From the NCBI GenBank assembly GCA_947503835.1, contig CANNFM010000006.1, positions 124,001 to 188,000 of the forward strand: DNA of 64,000 nucleotides, given 5' to 3'. The notes beneath the pieces were generated by a model that searched no databases, was not told the DNA's origin, and worked only from the letters and a program-made list of their open reading frames with translations. The position numbers and the translations under genes were made by a program. The stretch is from an uncultured Aquimarina sp. (GTDB lineage Bacteria > Bacteroidota > Bacteroidia > Flavobacteriales > Flavobacteriaceae). Shown in pieces: positions 16,786 to 27,171 of the stretch; positions within the stretch are counted from its first letter, which is position 1, and each line of letters begins with the position of its first letter.

Positions 16786-19700
16786 ATGAGAAAAAGTATT
16801 TTAGTTTTCTCTGCTTTTCTATCCTTTTTGATTATTCAACAGGTTAAAGCACAGGAAAAAGTAATTACTGGAACCGTAACTTCTACAGGGGAAAATGCAA
16901 TGCCTTTGCCGGGAGTAAATGTTACAGTAAAAGGGACAACAAGAGGGGTACAAACAGATTTTGATGGGCGGTATACAATTGAAGCATCATTAGGAGAAAT
17001 TTTAGAGTTCAGTTATTTGGGACTTACATCAATTTCTGTAACAGTAGGAGCATCGAGTACAATCGATGTTTCTATGGAAGAGAATTTAGAACAGCTAGAC
17101 GATGTAGTGGTAACTGCCTTAGGGATTCAAAAAAGCAGAAAATCACTCACATATGCTGCTCAGGATATTAATGCCGATGAGCTTAGCAGGGTTAAACAAA
17201 CTAATCCTGTAAACAGTTTGTCTGGTAAGGTATCGGGAGTAGTTATAAATCGAAGCTCCTCGGGAGCAGGAGGATCGGTAAAGGTTACATTACGAGGTAA
17301 TTCTTCTTTGGGGAACAATCAGCCACTCTATGTTGTTGATGGTATTCCATTATCGAATCCTACCGGAGGACAACCTGATAACACTTTTGGAGACCTTAAT
17401 GGAGGAAATAAAGATGGAGGAGATGTTTTGGCGCTTATTAACCCAGATGATATAGAATCGTTAACCGTATTAAAAGGAGCTTCGGCTTCGGCATTGTATG
17501 GAAGCGCTGGTTTAAATGGAGTTATATTAATTACTACCAAAAAAGGTAAAGCAGGAGGTTTTAAAGTAGACTTCTCTTCTAATATTTTGGTAGAGAATGC
17601 AGCTTATTATTTAGATTTGAATGATGGAGCAGAAGATAGCGTAGATGATTTTTTCAATACTGGGTTAACCTCTATAACATCTCTTTCGGCATCTGGAGGT
17701 TCGGAGAATGCTCAAACGTATTTTTCATATTCTAACACTTTTGCATCTGGAGTACTTCCGACGAATGCTTTAAAACAGCATACGATTAATATTAGAGAAA
17801 CGGCTAAATTTTTTGGCGACATTGTTACTGCCAGTGCAAGCGTTTTAGCCACCACGCAAACGATTGATAATCGACCAGTTTCTGGATTGTATTTTAATCC
17901 TTTGGTTGGCGTCTATAATTTTGATGCACCAGGAGAACAGCTTTCCGATTATGAAAATTTTGAGGCATTTGATCCGGTTAGAAGAATTCAAACGCAACGT
18001 TGGTTTAGAGGAACCTCAGACATTGAACAAAATCCGTTTTGGATATTAGAAAGAAATGCCAGCGAGGATACCAATAGAAAATTATTAGCTTCTTTGAATT
18101 TGAAGTTTGAAATTAGAGATTGGATATCTCTACAAACCCGAGGGACCTATGACCAAACCCTTCTTGGGTATGATAAAGAAATATATGCTACCACTGAAGC
18201 AACATTGGCTCCCAGCACAGGTCGATATATTTTTAATGAACAAGATATAAAACAGATTTATGGAGATATAATTACGACCATAAATAAACAATTTAATAAA
18301 ATTTCTTTATCCGCCAATATTGGAGCGAGTACTACAAGAACAACTACAGAAATTCTTAATGCCGATTCGGGAACCAATGGTGGATTGCAATTTGCCAATG
18401 TTTTTTCTATTCAAAATTTTAATGCAAACCCTGGAGTGTCTATTTCTCAGAAATCATTAGAGAAAAAGGTAAATTCAATATTTGCAAGTACAACGATCGG
18501 GTTTGATGAGAAATTATACATAGATCTTACAGCACGTAATGATTGGTCATCTTCTCTACCATCAAGTAACAACTCTTATTTTTACCCTTCGGTTGGGGTC
18601 ACGGGTATTTTAAGTGAAGTTTTTGATATGGGAGATAAAATTTCATTTGCCAAAATACGAGGGTCATATGCCGAGGTGGGTAACGATGTTCCCGCAAACA
18701 CAGTTTTTCCTGAACGAGAAATTTTATTTGGTGGTGGTTTAAATCCACTAAACCCAGTACGTCCTCTTGGAGAAGTTAGACCAGAGGAACAAACTTCATA
18801 TGAAATAGGAACAGAATGGAAGTTTTTCGATAATCGATTTGGTTTCGATATAGGGTATTACCGAACAAGTACAATTGATCAATATTTTCAGGTTCCGGTT
18901 TCTACAGGTACAGGATCTGTTACAGTAGGAGTTAACTCGGGAGATATTGTTAATACTGGTTTTGAAGGATCTATTTTTGTGATACCTGTTAAAACAGAAA
19001 AATTTAACTGGATATCAAATATTAATTTTGCAACGAATGACAATGAGGTAAAAGAAATTAGTAATCCTTCAGAAGATGTTCAAATTGGCTTTACAGAAGT
19101 GTCCCCAAAAGGGGTTAATACTTTTGCATCATATCTGGTTGAAGGAGGCTCTTATGGTGATATTTACGCTCAGGTAGTAAAACGTGATGCAAATGGTCGC
19201 CCTGTAGTAGACAATGGCGCCATCGTTATTAACGATGAAAACCCTGATGGTGTTATCGAAGGGTTAGAGAAGGTTGGTAATGCCAATCCAGATTTTACGC
19301 TGGGATGGAATAATTCAATCACCTATAAAAATATAAGTTTAGATTTTCTAATCGACGGAAAATTTGGAGGAGAAACCATTAGTATGACAGAGGCCGTTGT
19401 AGAGGGGTCAAGTAATAACTCACAACGAGAAACCGATAATGCTACTATCGAGGTGGTAAACATGGCAGGAGATGTTTCTACACTATCAGCACAAGAGTAC
19501 TACGGTCTTGCAGGAGGTAGAAATGGATTTTCTGGAGAGTATGTGTATAGCGCTACCAATGTTCGTTTAGCAGAATTGGCCGTAGGGTACGATTTTAAAT
19601 TATCAGACTCTTCCTTTTTTAGGAATATAAAAGCATCTTTAATTGGTAACAATTTATTCTTTTTCTATAAAGATGCTCCTCATGATCCAAACGTTACGTT

Positions 19701-19788
19701 AAGTACCGGAAACGCATTGCAAGGAGTTGATATTTTAGGGCTTCCTTCTACAAGAAGCTGGGGATTGAATATTAATTTAACTTTTTAA
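16786..19788 (+). CDS. susC: SusC/RagA family TonB-linked outer membrane protein
   Basis: 1000 residues: signal peptide (1-22, ending VKAQ), a carboxypeptidase-like regulatory domain (about 25-105; GTVTSTGENAMPLPGVNVT, TDFDGRYTI), a TonB-box-like segment LDDVVVTALG, a plug domain (about 115-230; PLYVVDGIPL, GASASALYGSAGLNGVILIT) and a 22-strand-type barrel to the end. It imports oligosaccharides across the outer membrane with energy from TonB, together with the SusD partner 9 nt downstream. The chitinase next to it makes chito-oligosaccharides the likely cargo. The divergent kinase/regulator operon probably controls it. The symbol is by family only. Confidence 0.93.
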   Translation: MRKSILVFSAFLSFLIIQQVKAQEKVITGTVTSTGENAMPLPGVNVTVKGTTRGVQTDFDGRYTIEASLGEILEFSYLGLTSISVTVGASSTIDVSMEENLEQLDDVVVTALGIQKSRKSLTYAAQDINADELSRVKQTNPVNSLSGKVSGVVINRSSSGAGGSVKVTLRGNSSLGNNQPLYVVDGIPLSNPTGGQPDNTFGDLNGGNKDGGDVLALINPDDIESLTVLKGASASALYGSAGLNGVILITTKKGKAGGFKVDFSSNILVENAAYYLDLNDGAEDSVDDFFNTGLTSITSLSASGGSENAQTYFSYSNTFASGVLPTNALKQHTINIRETAKFFGDIVTASASVLATTQTIDNRPVSGLYFNPLVGVYNFDAPGEQLSDYENFEAFDPVRRIQTQRWFRGTSDIEQNPFWILERNASEDTNRKLLASLNLKFEIRDWISLQTRGTYDQTLLGYDKEIYATTEATLAPSTGRYIFNEQDIKQIYGDIITTINKQFNKISLSANIGASTTRTTTEILNADSGTNGGLQFANVFSIQNFNANPGVSISQKSLEKKVNSIFASTTIGFDEKLYIDLTARNDWSSSLPSSNNSYFYPSVGVTGILSEVFDMGDKISFAKIRGSYAEVGNDVPANTVFPEREILFGGGLNPLNPVRPLGEVRPEEQTSYEIGTEWKFFDNRFGFDIGYYRTSTIDQYFQVPVSTGTGSVTVGVNSGDIVNTGFEGSIFVIPVKTEKFNWISNINFATNDNEVKEISNPSEDVQIGFTEVSPKGVNTFASYLVEGGSYGDIYAQVVKRDANGRPVVDNGAIVINDENPDGVIEGLEKVGNANPDFTLGWNNSITYKNISLDFLIDGKFGGETISMTEAVVEGSSNNSQRETDNATIEVVNMAGDVSTLSAQEYYGLAGGRNGFSGEYVYSATNVRLAELAVGYDFKLSDSSFFRNIKASLIGNNLFFFYKDAPHDPNVTLSTGNALQGVDILGLPSTRSWGLNINLTF

Positions 19789-19797
19789 AAAAGAACT

Positions 19798-21414
19798 ATG
19801 AAAACTATAAATAAAACATTTTTATCTTGCGTAATCATCTGCTCGATGTTGTTCTTCTCATGTGGAGATGATTTAGAGGGAATTGATGGTAACCCCAGAG
19901 ATATTAGTGATCAACAACTCGAAATCGATTTTCAGGATATAGGCGCTCCATTTAGACCCATATTTCAAAGTATCTATCAATATGATCCGCCTTGGTCATT
20001 TCAATTACAACAAAATCTTAATGCAGATGTCTTTTCGGGATATATGACTAATCCAAGACCATTTGTAGCCGGAGCAAATAATACTACGTATAATCTGGTA
20101 GGTGGATGGAATAATTTTATTTGGAGTGTTCCTTATTCTAATGTAATGAACAATGCAAAAACTATAGAAAATGCAACAAAGGAAGAGTTTCCTGAATTTT
20201 TTGCACTTTCTCAAATTCTTAAAGTCAGTGCAATGCACAGAGTATCTGATGTTTTTGGTCCTATTGTATATACAAAGTTTGGAGCATCTGAAACTACAAG
20301 TGAGTATGACTCTCAAGAAGAAGTCTACACCGCTTTTTTCAATGATTTAGAAGAGTCGATGCAGATATTATCAGATAATATTGGTAGTTCTAGATTTCAG
20401 CCTTTTGATTTAGCGTATAATGGGAATTATACAAACTGGATAAAATATGCTAATTCTCTAAGGTTACGTTTGGCAATTCGTATTTCAAAAGTAGATCCTG
20501 ATAAAGCAAAAACCGAAGGAGAAAAATCTCTTAATCACCCTATGGGACTTATTGAAATTAATCCTGAAGGTTTTTTTGTAAATGGTACTCTGGATCATCC
20601 TGTAAAAACTATTAATAATTCTTGGGGAGATATTAGAATGAATGCATCAATGGAGTCTATATTAATTGGTTATGAAGATCCAAGAGCAACATCCTATTTT
20701 AGAGAAAAGGTAGTCACAGATACAGAAACTGTACCTATCCAACCAGGATCATTAAAAGGAATTCGTAATGGATTACCTCTATTACCAGGGTATGCAGATG
20801 AGTTAGCTCAAAAAGCTGATTATATTAGGTTTGCTGTTCTTCATGAAAATTTATTAACTCCTAGTGTGCAGTTAATGACAGCGGCAGAGGTGTATTTTCT
20901 AAAAGCTGAAGCAGCGCTTAGGGGATGGAGTGGCGCAGGTGATGCAAAAACAAATTATGAATTGGGGATTTCAACATCATTTCAGCAACACGAAGCTTCA
21001 GGGGTTACCTCATATACTACAAATTCAACATTAACACCAAAAGATTATACAGATCCGGTTAATCCAGGAAATAATATTGCTGCTTTAAGCACAATAACTA
21101 TTGCATGGGACGATGCGGCCTCTAATGAAGCGAAATTAGAACGTATTATCACGCAAAAATGGATTGCTATGTTCCCAGAAGGGCAAGAAGCCTGGAGCGA
21201 GTACAGACGCACAGGGTATCCAAAGATATTTCCTGTGGTTAATAATCAGAGTGGAGGTACAATAGATACTGATCTTCAGATTCGTAGAATCCCATTTGTA
21301 GATAGTGAACTGGCTACAAATCCGGCCGGTGTTGCGAACGCGGTAAATAAACTGGGAGGCCCTGATACTGGTGGTACTAGATTATGGTGGGATGTTCCTG
21401 GAGGGAATTTTTAA
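19798..21414 (+). CDS. susD: SusD/RagB family nutrient-binding lipoprotein
   Basis: 538 residues with a lipoprotein signal ending FFSC (Cys22), so it is anchored on the outer membrane. The body is of the SusD-like_2 group: early HRVSDVFGPIVYTKFG, mid YTNWIKYANSLRLRLAIRIS with TPR-like helices, later MTAAEVYFLKAEAALRGW, and near the end QKWIAMFPEGQEAWSEYRRTGYP, the most typical SusD signature. It caps the SusC transporter and binds glycans. It is separated from susC by 9 nt and followed by a perfect 14-bp hairpin before the chitinase gene. Confidence 0.93.
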   Translation: MKTINKTFLSCVIICSMLFFSCGDDLEGIDGNPRDISDQQLEIDFQDIGAPFRPIFQSIYQYDPPWSFQLQQNLNADVFSGYMTNPRPFVAGANNTTYNLVGGWNNFIWSVPYSNVMNNAKTIENATKEEFPEFFALSQILKVSAMHRVSDVFGPIVYTKFGASETTSEYDSQEEVYTAFFNDLEESMQILSDNIGSSRFQPFDLAYNGNYTNWIKYANSLRLRLAIRISKVDPDKAKTEGEKSLNHPMGLIEINPEGFFVNGTLDHPVKTINNSWGDIRMNASMESILIGYEDPRATSYFREKVVTDTETVPIQPGSLKGIRNGLPLLPGYADELAQKADYIRFAVLHENLLTPSVQLMTAAEVYFLKAEAALRGWSGAGDAKTNYELGISTSFQQHEASGVTSYTTNSTLTPKDYTDPVNPGNNIAALSTITIAWDDAASNEAKLERIITQKWIAMFPEGQEAWSEYRRTGYPKIFPVVNNQSGGTIDTDLQIRRIPFVDSELATNPAGVANAVNKLGGPDTGGTRLWWDVPGGNF

Positions 21415-21431
21415 ATTGAGTTAGTTTTTTA

Positions 21432-21473
21432 AATAATAGAGGAACTAAGTGTATTATCGGTTCCTCTATTATT
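21432..21473 (+). terminator. Hairpin after susD (terminator or 3' stabiliser)
   Basis: A perfect 14-bp inverted repeat, AATAATAGAGGAAC (21432-21445) with GTTCCTCTATTATT (21460-21473), and a 14-nt loop. The T content after it is modest, so it may act as a partial terminator or a processing and stabilising structure that sets SusCD levels above the downstream chitinase. Confidence 0.6.
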
Positions 21474-21583
21474 GTAACATACTATAAATAGAAATACACG
21501 GTTATGTAACTATTAATTTATTCGGTTTTACTATTTGTATGATAAAACATTACGTAAACACAAACCCTTAATTACGATAAATC

Positions 21584-23422
21584 ATGAAACTACTTAAAAG
21601 ACTAACGGTCGTTTTATTAATGCACACCTTTTTGTTCTCGTGTACTAACGAAAGTTTCTTAGATGAAACATTAGAAACACAGAACTCGGCTTCATTCGAA
21701 GCTGATAAATCATCACTTACCGAGCCTATTATTTTAGGATATTTTCCTTCATGGTCAGAAAGTTGGACTACTACCGGGCAAGGATCAAAACTAAGGGATA
21801 TTCCTAAACACATCACCCATGTATTTTTGGCATTTGCAAAACCTAATTTGAGATATCAAAAAGGGTCTTTGGATATTACCGGTACAGGAATTCAGACCCC
21901 TTATGGAGGTGAAACACTAAAAGAATCAGTATCTATCTTAAAAACAAAAGGGATAAAAGTGATTTTATCTGTAGGAGGAGAAACCTATTGGGGTACAAAT
22001 GCAGCATATGATATCAATTATCAGCAAATAAAAGATCTGGTAGATGATATGGGATTCGAAGGAATTGATTGGGATTTTGAACCTAATGGAAGTTTTGCGA
22101 CTATTGGAGACCCGATTAATGTGCAGCGATTTATCGACTTTTTCAACAATTCTAGAGCCATCATGCCTAAAGGGCAATATCTTATCGCATGTGCGCCTGC
22201 AGGTGTTGGTGCTTTAGGAGGTGTAAATAATAATGATCCTTCTTCTCCATATGCCTTTAGCAAAAGAAATTCCGTAACAGGAGAATCTGATGCCAATTTA
22301 TATAATGCTACTTCACCTAATCAAGCAATTAGCTTATTTGGATTTGCTACTACAGGCCATATGATACCGGTCATGGAAGCTGTTGGAAGCAAAATAGATC
22401 TAATAGCATACCAGGGATATAATACCGGAGCTGCAAGTAACAGAAAGATTATGTATGATGCATACAAACATTATGCAAACCAATATGGATTTTCTATTGC
22501 TGCTGGAACCCATTACCCAAATGAACCATGGGGTCCCTACTATACATATACTTACCAGAGCGTTGCTGATCTTTCTGCTCATATTGCAGCCAATAACGCT
22601 AATAACGATGGTATAATGATATGGCAATTGTTATTAGGCGATACTTCGTCTTCAGCATATGGGTATCTTCATGTGGCAAGTCATGTGCTTAATGGAATTT
22701 CTCAATCACAAGCCATAGCTAATGCAGAAAATTATCCAAAATCACCATATTCTGGCGGTGGTGATGGCGGCGGCGGTAATGGTACGGGTTGCGAATCGGC
22801 ACAGTGGAGTGCTGCTACCACATATACTACTGGTAAAGAAGCCGTATATCAAAACAAACTTTATAGAGCAAAATGGTGGACAAAAGGTGATATTCCTTCA
22901 GCAAATACAGATCCAAATCCTTGGGAGTTTGTGCAAGATTGTGGTGGAGGAGGAACAGGTAACAATCAACCACCTTCAGTAAGTATTACGTCGCCTTCTA
23001 ATAATTCAACAGTTACAGAAGGTGAAAGCATTGTGATATTGGCTAATGCATCTGATTCTGATGGAAACGTAACTAAAGTAGAATTTTTTCAGGGCGCTAC
23101 TAAATTAGGTGAAGACCTGTCTAGTCCATATGAATACAGTTGGTCTAATGCATCAACTGGAAATTATAATATAACAGCAGTAGCTACCGATAATGATGGG
23201 GATTCCTCAACATCTTCTTCGATTTCTGTTACAGTTCAGTCTTCAGGCGGAGGTAGTGGCTCTTGTAGTGGTGTAGCAACTTGGGAACCGTATCCAAAAG
23301 TATATAATCAAGGTGATCAGGCTGTTTATCAGGGTACATTGTATGAAGCACAAACTGGTCCGCTATGGGTAACTCCAGGAAGTGGTGAGCATTGGTGGAA
23401 AACCATAGGATCTTGTAATTAA
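21584..23422 (+). CDS. GH18 chitinase lipoprotein with chitin-binding modules
   Basis: 612 residues. A lipoprotein signal ends LFSC (Cys20), and there is no T9SS tail, so this enzyme stays on the cell surface, unlike the later chitinases. A GH18 catalytic domain spans about 50-385 with GFEGIDWDFEP, catalytic E166. Then come a Gly-rich linker, a CBM5/12-type chitin-binding module (about 403-453; YQNKLYRAKWWTKGD), an Ig-like domain (463-551) and a second CBM5/12-like module (560-611; YQGTLYEAQ) at the C-terminus. It sits just after susCD, where surface glycanases usually lie, and probably shortens chitin for SusCD uptake. Confidence 0.92.
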   Translation: MKLLKRLTVVLLMHTFLFSCTNESFLDETLETQNSASFEADKSSLTEPIILGYFPSWSESWTTTGQGSKLRDIPKHITHVFLAFAKPNLRYQKGSLDITGTGIQTPYGGETLKESVSILKTKGIKVILSVGGETYWGTNAAYDINYQQIKDLVDDMGFEGIDWDFEPNGSFATIGDPINVQRFIDFFNNSRAIMPKGQYLIACAPAGVGALGGVNNNDPSSPYAFSKRNSVTGESDANLYNATSPNQAISLFGFATTGHMIPVMEAVGSKIDLIAYQGYNTGAASNRKIMYDAYKHYANQYGFSIAAGTHYPNEPWGPYYTYTYQSVADLSAHIAANNANNDGIMIWQLLLGDTSSSAYGYLHVASHVLNGISQSQAIANAENYPKSPYSGGGDGGGGNGTGCESAQWSAATTYTTGKEAVYQNKLYRAKWWTKGDIPSANTDPNPWEFVQDCGGGGTGNNQPPSVSITSPSNNSTVTEGESIVILANASDSDGNVTKVEFFQGATKLGEDLSSPYEYSWSNASTGNYNITAVATDNDGDSSTSSSISVTVQSSGGGSGSCSGVATWEPYPKVYNQGDQAVYQGTLYEAQTGPLWVTPGSGEHWWKTIGSCN

Positions 23423-23465
23423 TTATGTAATCAAAAATTTCCCCGTAAAATTAGTTTTTGATTTT

Positions 23466-23512
23466 AGGAACCTTGGTTGTAGCTATGTGGCAGTTATGAT
23501 CAAGGTTTTCCT
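23466..23512. terminator. Imperfect hairpin between convergent genes
   Basis: AGGAACCTTG (23466-23475) pairs with CAAGGTT..CCT (23501-23512) apart from a two-T bulge. It lies where the chitinase and VCBS genes converge and slightly overlaps the VCBS stop. It is a plausible but weak bidirectional terminator. Confidence 0.4.
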
Positions 23513-26500
23513 AATCAAAGTTCCAGTGTACAAGTTGCAACTCGCTATTTTTACTAAGAAGAAGTATGTATTCTTCTTCATCAATAGTAATAAATTCTAT
23601 CGCTTTTGTTTGTAAAGCTTTCAAATTGGCAGAGAGTGAAGTAGACACTTTGAATTTTTCTTGTTCGGTAGTACCCAAAAGCACATATCCCTTAGAAGCA
23701 TCGTACCGTATGGTTTCTACTTCGGCTTCGTATAGTGAACCTATACCCAAAACATCCTTGTGTCCATCGGTATTAAAATCTGCAATCAAAAAGTCTGTTG
23801 TGGGGCCAAATTGCGCAGATTTTGGTAATTCCCGAATGTCAAAACTACCATTACCATTATTGATAATGAGTATACTACTGAAGGTATTCACGGTATAATG
23901 GGTAGCTTCTTTTAAATCTTGATTACCATAAATATCTATCAATGATGCTGAAGCAAATTCTTTGTATGTTTTAAATTTTTGAGTAAGCTTCGGGATTTGT
24001 TCTGAAGAACATTCTTTTCCTCTTATAGGTAGTAACATACCATCTTTGGCTTCTTTGCTCAGTACGATATCAAAGTTGCCATTATCATCAAAATCTTTTG
24101 CGTAAATATGCAATGGTTTATTTTGATCAGGATTAAACTTATTGTTTTGACCCAAATTTCCGACAAGGTAATCCATGTCTCCATCTTGATCAATATCTGT
24201 TGCTTGGATATCAAAATACCATCCTATATGGTTGTCTAGTTTAGTAGTAGTAGATTTTGTAAAAATTCCATTTTCATTTACAAAAATGCAGATAGGCATC
24301 CACTCACCAATGACTAAAAGGTCATCGTCACCGTCATTGTCATAATCCGAAAAAACAGCATCGTTGACCATCTTTAATTGATCAAAACCTTTAGATATTT
24401 TATGGGTAACATCTAAAAGTTTTCCATTCTCGTTTTTTAGCAAATACGATGGTGATGATAAAGGGTATTTACCAGGTATTACTGCACCTCCTATAAAAAG
24501 ATCAAGATCACCATCATTGTCAAAATCGGTTGTTGCTATTGCATTTGATGTAGAATACATTTGAGGTAAGACTTCTTTTTTAGAAAAATTCCCTTCCCCA
24601 TCATTTATATATATTCTATCCTGAAGCGAAGAACTATTAGCTATATCTTCATAACTTCCTGTGGCAACATATAGATCCTGATCACCATCAGCATCTAAGT
24701 CAAAAAATAATGCTTTATTATCTTCAAGAGTGATGTCTTTTTCAAAAGCCTTTGTACTAGATTTGCTAAAGGTTCCATTTTTATTCTGAAGATAAAGGGC
24801 AGCAGCAGCTCCTTTCGCGTTACCTACAAAGAAGTCATCTCTTTTATCATTATTTACATCAGCTACTGCCAAAGCGGCTCCTTTTTCACTTTGTTTTTGT
24901 GGTAAAAGTAGTTGTAATGAATAGTCATCAAATACTGACTCATTATTTTTATAGGTAATCCCAAATTTTTCACCAGATATTAATGTAAATGGTTCAGGTT
25001 TGTTTTTTGAAATGCTATTATGCTGATTATGTGTATTGGGATGTTTTATGATAAGGTTTTGATTGCTAATTATAGTATTTAATTTACTTAATGATCCGTT
25101 TGGCCATTGTATATGTATACTATCAATATGAGTTGAATTCCCTAATCCAAAATATAGTTTATTGGTTACAGAAGATTGAAATCCTCTACACGTATATAAC
25201 TCTTTAGCTTGCTTTAGATTCTTGGTATATATACTAACTCTAGCGCCAATGGCATTTGGATTGTAATTTTTTCCTAAAAGGGAAAGGGAGATAAAATGAT
25301 TAGATTGGTTGTTTTTATAAATACTAGCCAGGTCTGATTGATTATTAAGAATAAGATCAAGGTCGCCATCATTATCGAGATCGGCATAAGCCGCTCCGTT
25401 AGAGTTTACTTTTTGTTCTAACCCCCATTCTTTTGCAATGGACTGAAAAGAATAATTACCGTTATTGGCAAAAATTTTGTTTTGCAATTTTGCAGAGGGC
25501 ATCATACCAATAGCTTCTTCTAAGGTTACCTTTTTTTGGTTGTGAATATTGGCTTTTATCCGATTTCTAAAATCTTGATTTGATAAGTCATGTTCTATAC
25601 CATTAGTGACAAAAAGATCATTAAAACCATCATTGTCAAAATCAGCCAATAAAGGTGCCCAACTCCAATCGGTTTTTGCAATCCCTGTTATTTGTCCAAT
25701 TTCACTATATATCCCTTTTCCTAAATTTAATTGTAACATGTTAGACATGTACTGGTAATGATATCCGGCGATGACGAGGTGATTAAAATTTTCTGTACTC
25801 ATAGCTGCCATATTCTCTTTATTTCTTTGATGATCTTCTGCCAGCATGTCCAGGACAACAAGATCTGGTTTTAGATCATTGTTTATATCTGCATAATCAG
25901 AGCCCATACTATTTGCCGAGATATGGTCAAAAAACTCAAGGATTTTATTTGTAAAAGTGCCATTACCATTATTAATGTATAGAAAGTCTGGTTCTAAAAA
26001 ATCATTCGCTACATAAATATCAGGCCAGCCATCTTCATTAAAATCACCTATAGAAGCACTTAATCCCCATGCTTTATTAAGAATTCCTGATGTTGAGGTA
26101 ACATCCTTGAATACACCATCAATGTTTTCGAAAAGCTGATCGGTACTTTCTGGTCTTATGTCGAGTTGTATCCTTGGATCAATAGTGGTATTGTTATTAA
26201 AGTCGGGGCGGTGATTTACCAAATATATATCCAGATCTCCATCTTTATCAAAGTCAAAGTAGTACGCTTGTGTTGAGAAGGCTTCAGAGTCTAAACCATA
26301 TAATTTTGCTTGCTCTTTAAAGGTTCCATTCTTTTGATTGATATATAATTTGTTTTTTCTGACTTGATTATTCCGTAGAGATCCTGACTTACATACGTAA
26401 ATATCTAACCAACCATCTGCATTAATGTCGATCATAGACACCCCTGTGGTCCATCCCGAGTTATCTGTAACCCCTGCTTTTTGTGTGATATCTTCAAATA

Positions 26501-26807
26501 CAAAATCACTTTTATTAAGATATAATTTATTGCTTTCCTGATTAGAACCAAAATACAGATCATCTAAACCATCATTGTTAATGTCACCAATAGCAATTCC
26601 GCCCCCATTATAGATGTAAGAGTAATTAAGAAAATTAAAATGCAAGGTTTCAGAAACGGTGTTTTTAAAATGAATATTGGTATGTGTTTCAGAAAGTTGT
26701 TCAAATAAAGGAGTCTGATCCTCGATTATTAATCTTGAATCTTCTTTTTTTTCTTCAGTACAACCAAACGTTACTGCTAGAAGCATGATATATATACATT
26801 TATACAT
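23511..26807 (-). CDS. VCBS/FG-GAP repeat and ASPIC/UnbV domain lipoprotein
   Basis: 1098 residues with a lipoprotein signal ending FGC (Cys16). Many copies of the calcium-binding beta-propeller motif D-x-[DN]-x-D-G run through both halves (DINNDGLDD, DFDKDGDLD, DFNEDGWPD, DLDNDGDLD, DFDNDGDLD), the pattern of VCBS/FG-GAP repeats. Between the two propellers, about residues 515-585, is an ASPIC/UnbV segment (ARVSIYTK, RGFQSSVTNKLYFGLG, IQWPNG). Such CRTAC1-like proteins are common near SusCD loci in Bacteroidota, with unproven roles in binding or surface display. It is the only minus-strand gene between the chitinase and nagB, so it is separately controlled. Confidence 0.88.
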   Translation of the reverse strand: MYKCIYIMLLAVTFGCTEEKKEDSRLIIEDQTPLFEQLSETHTNIHFKNTVSETLHFNFLNYSYIYNGGGIAIGDINNDGLDDLYFGSNQESNKLYLNKSDFVFEDITQKAGVTDNSGWTTGVSMIDINADGWLDIYVCKSGSLRNNQVRKNKLYINQKNGTFKEQAKLYGLDSEAFSTQAYYFDFDKDGDLDIYLVNHRPDFNNNTTIDPRIQLDIRPESTDQLFENIDGVFKDVTSTSGILNKAWGLSASIGDFNEDGWPDIYVANDFLEPDFLYINNGNGTFTNKILEFFDHISANSMGSDYADINNDLKPDLVVLDMLAEDHQRNKENMAAMSTENFNHLVIAGYHYQYMSNMLQLNLGKGIYSEIGQITGIAKTDWSWAPLLADFDNDGFNDLFVTNGIEHDLSNQDFRNRIKANIHNQKKVTLEEAIGMMPSAKLQNKIFANNGNYSFQSIAKEWGLEQKVNSNGAAYADLDNDGDLDLILNNQSDLASIYKNNQSNHFISLSLLGKNYNPNAIGARVSIYTKNLKQAKELYTCRGFQSSVTNKLYFGLGNSTHIDSIHIQWPNGSLSKLNTIISNQNLIIKHPNTHNQHNSISKNKPEPFTLISGEKFGITYKNNESVFDDYSLQLLLPQKQSEKGAALAVADVNNDKRDDFFVGNAKGAAAALYLQNKNGTFSKSSTKAFEKDITLEDNKALFFDLDADGDQDLYVATGSYEDIANSSSLQDRIYINDGEGNFSKKEVLPQMYSTSNAIATTDFDNDGDLDLFIGGAVIPGKYPLSSPSYLLKNENGKLLDVTHKISKGFDQLKMVNDAVFSDYDNDGDDDLLVIGEWMPICIFVNENGIFTKSTTTKLDNHIGWYFDIQATDIDQDGDMDYLVGNLGQNNKFNPDQNKPLHIYAKDFDDNGNFDIVLSKEAKDGMLLPIRGKECSSEQIPKLTQKFKTYKEFASASLIDIYGNQDLKEATHYTVNTFSSILIINNGNGSFDIRELPKSAQFGPTTDFLIADFNTDGHKDVLGIGSLYEAEVETIRYDASKGYVLLGTTEQEKFKVSTSLSANLKALQTKAIEFITIDEEEYILLLSKNSELQLVHWNFD

Positions 26808-27171
26808 AGTTTTTCTGTATGAATTTCAGTAATTTTATATAGATCCTATTTAGGATATAGTTGATGAATAATTTAAAATATAAAACATTTCTTTTGATTT
26901 TCAATTTATCCTCTATACAACATCATATCATCGATAAATAACAGGATTTTTTAGAAAAATTATAATTATGGTAATAGTTATACTTTTTAAGAATTAAAAC
27001 GTAGGACATTTCTGCAAAAATGGATCGTGATATTGATAAAGCTATAAAATTGAATTTTTGAGTCATTTATAATTCGTTTTATGTCATCTGTCGAAAAACT
27101 TTTTATAAAAAGCATATAGATGATAGCTTCATTATACTATAAGCAATTAAACAACTAATTTTAGATAAAGA
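26808..27171. other. Divergent intergenic region (VCBS gene / nagB)
   Basis: 364 nt, very AT-rich, with no gene. It should hold promoters for both flanking genes. I see one 14-bp perfect palindrome, CTTTTTATAAAAAG at 27099-27112, about 60 nt before the nagB start, which could be an operator. No convincing Bacteroidota -33/-7 promoter match was found. Confidence 0.4.
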
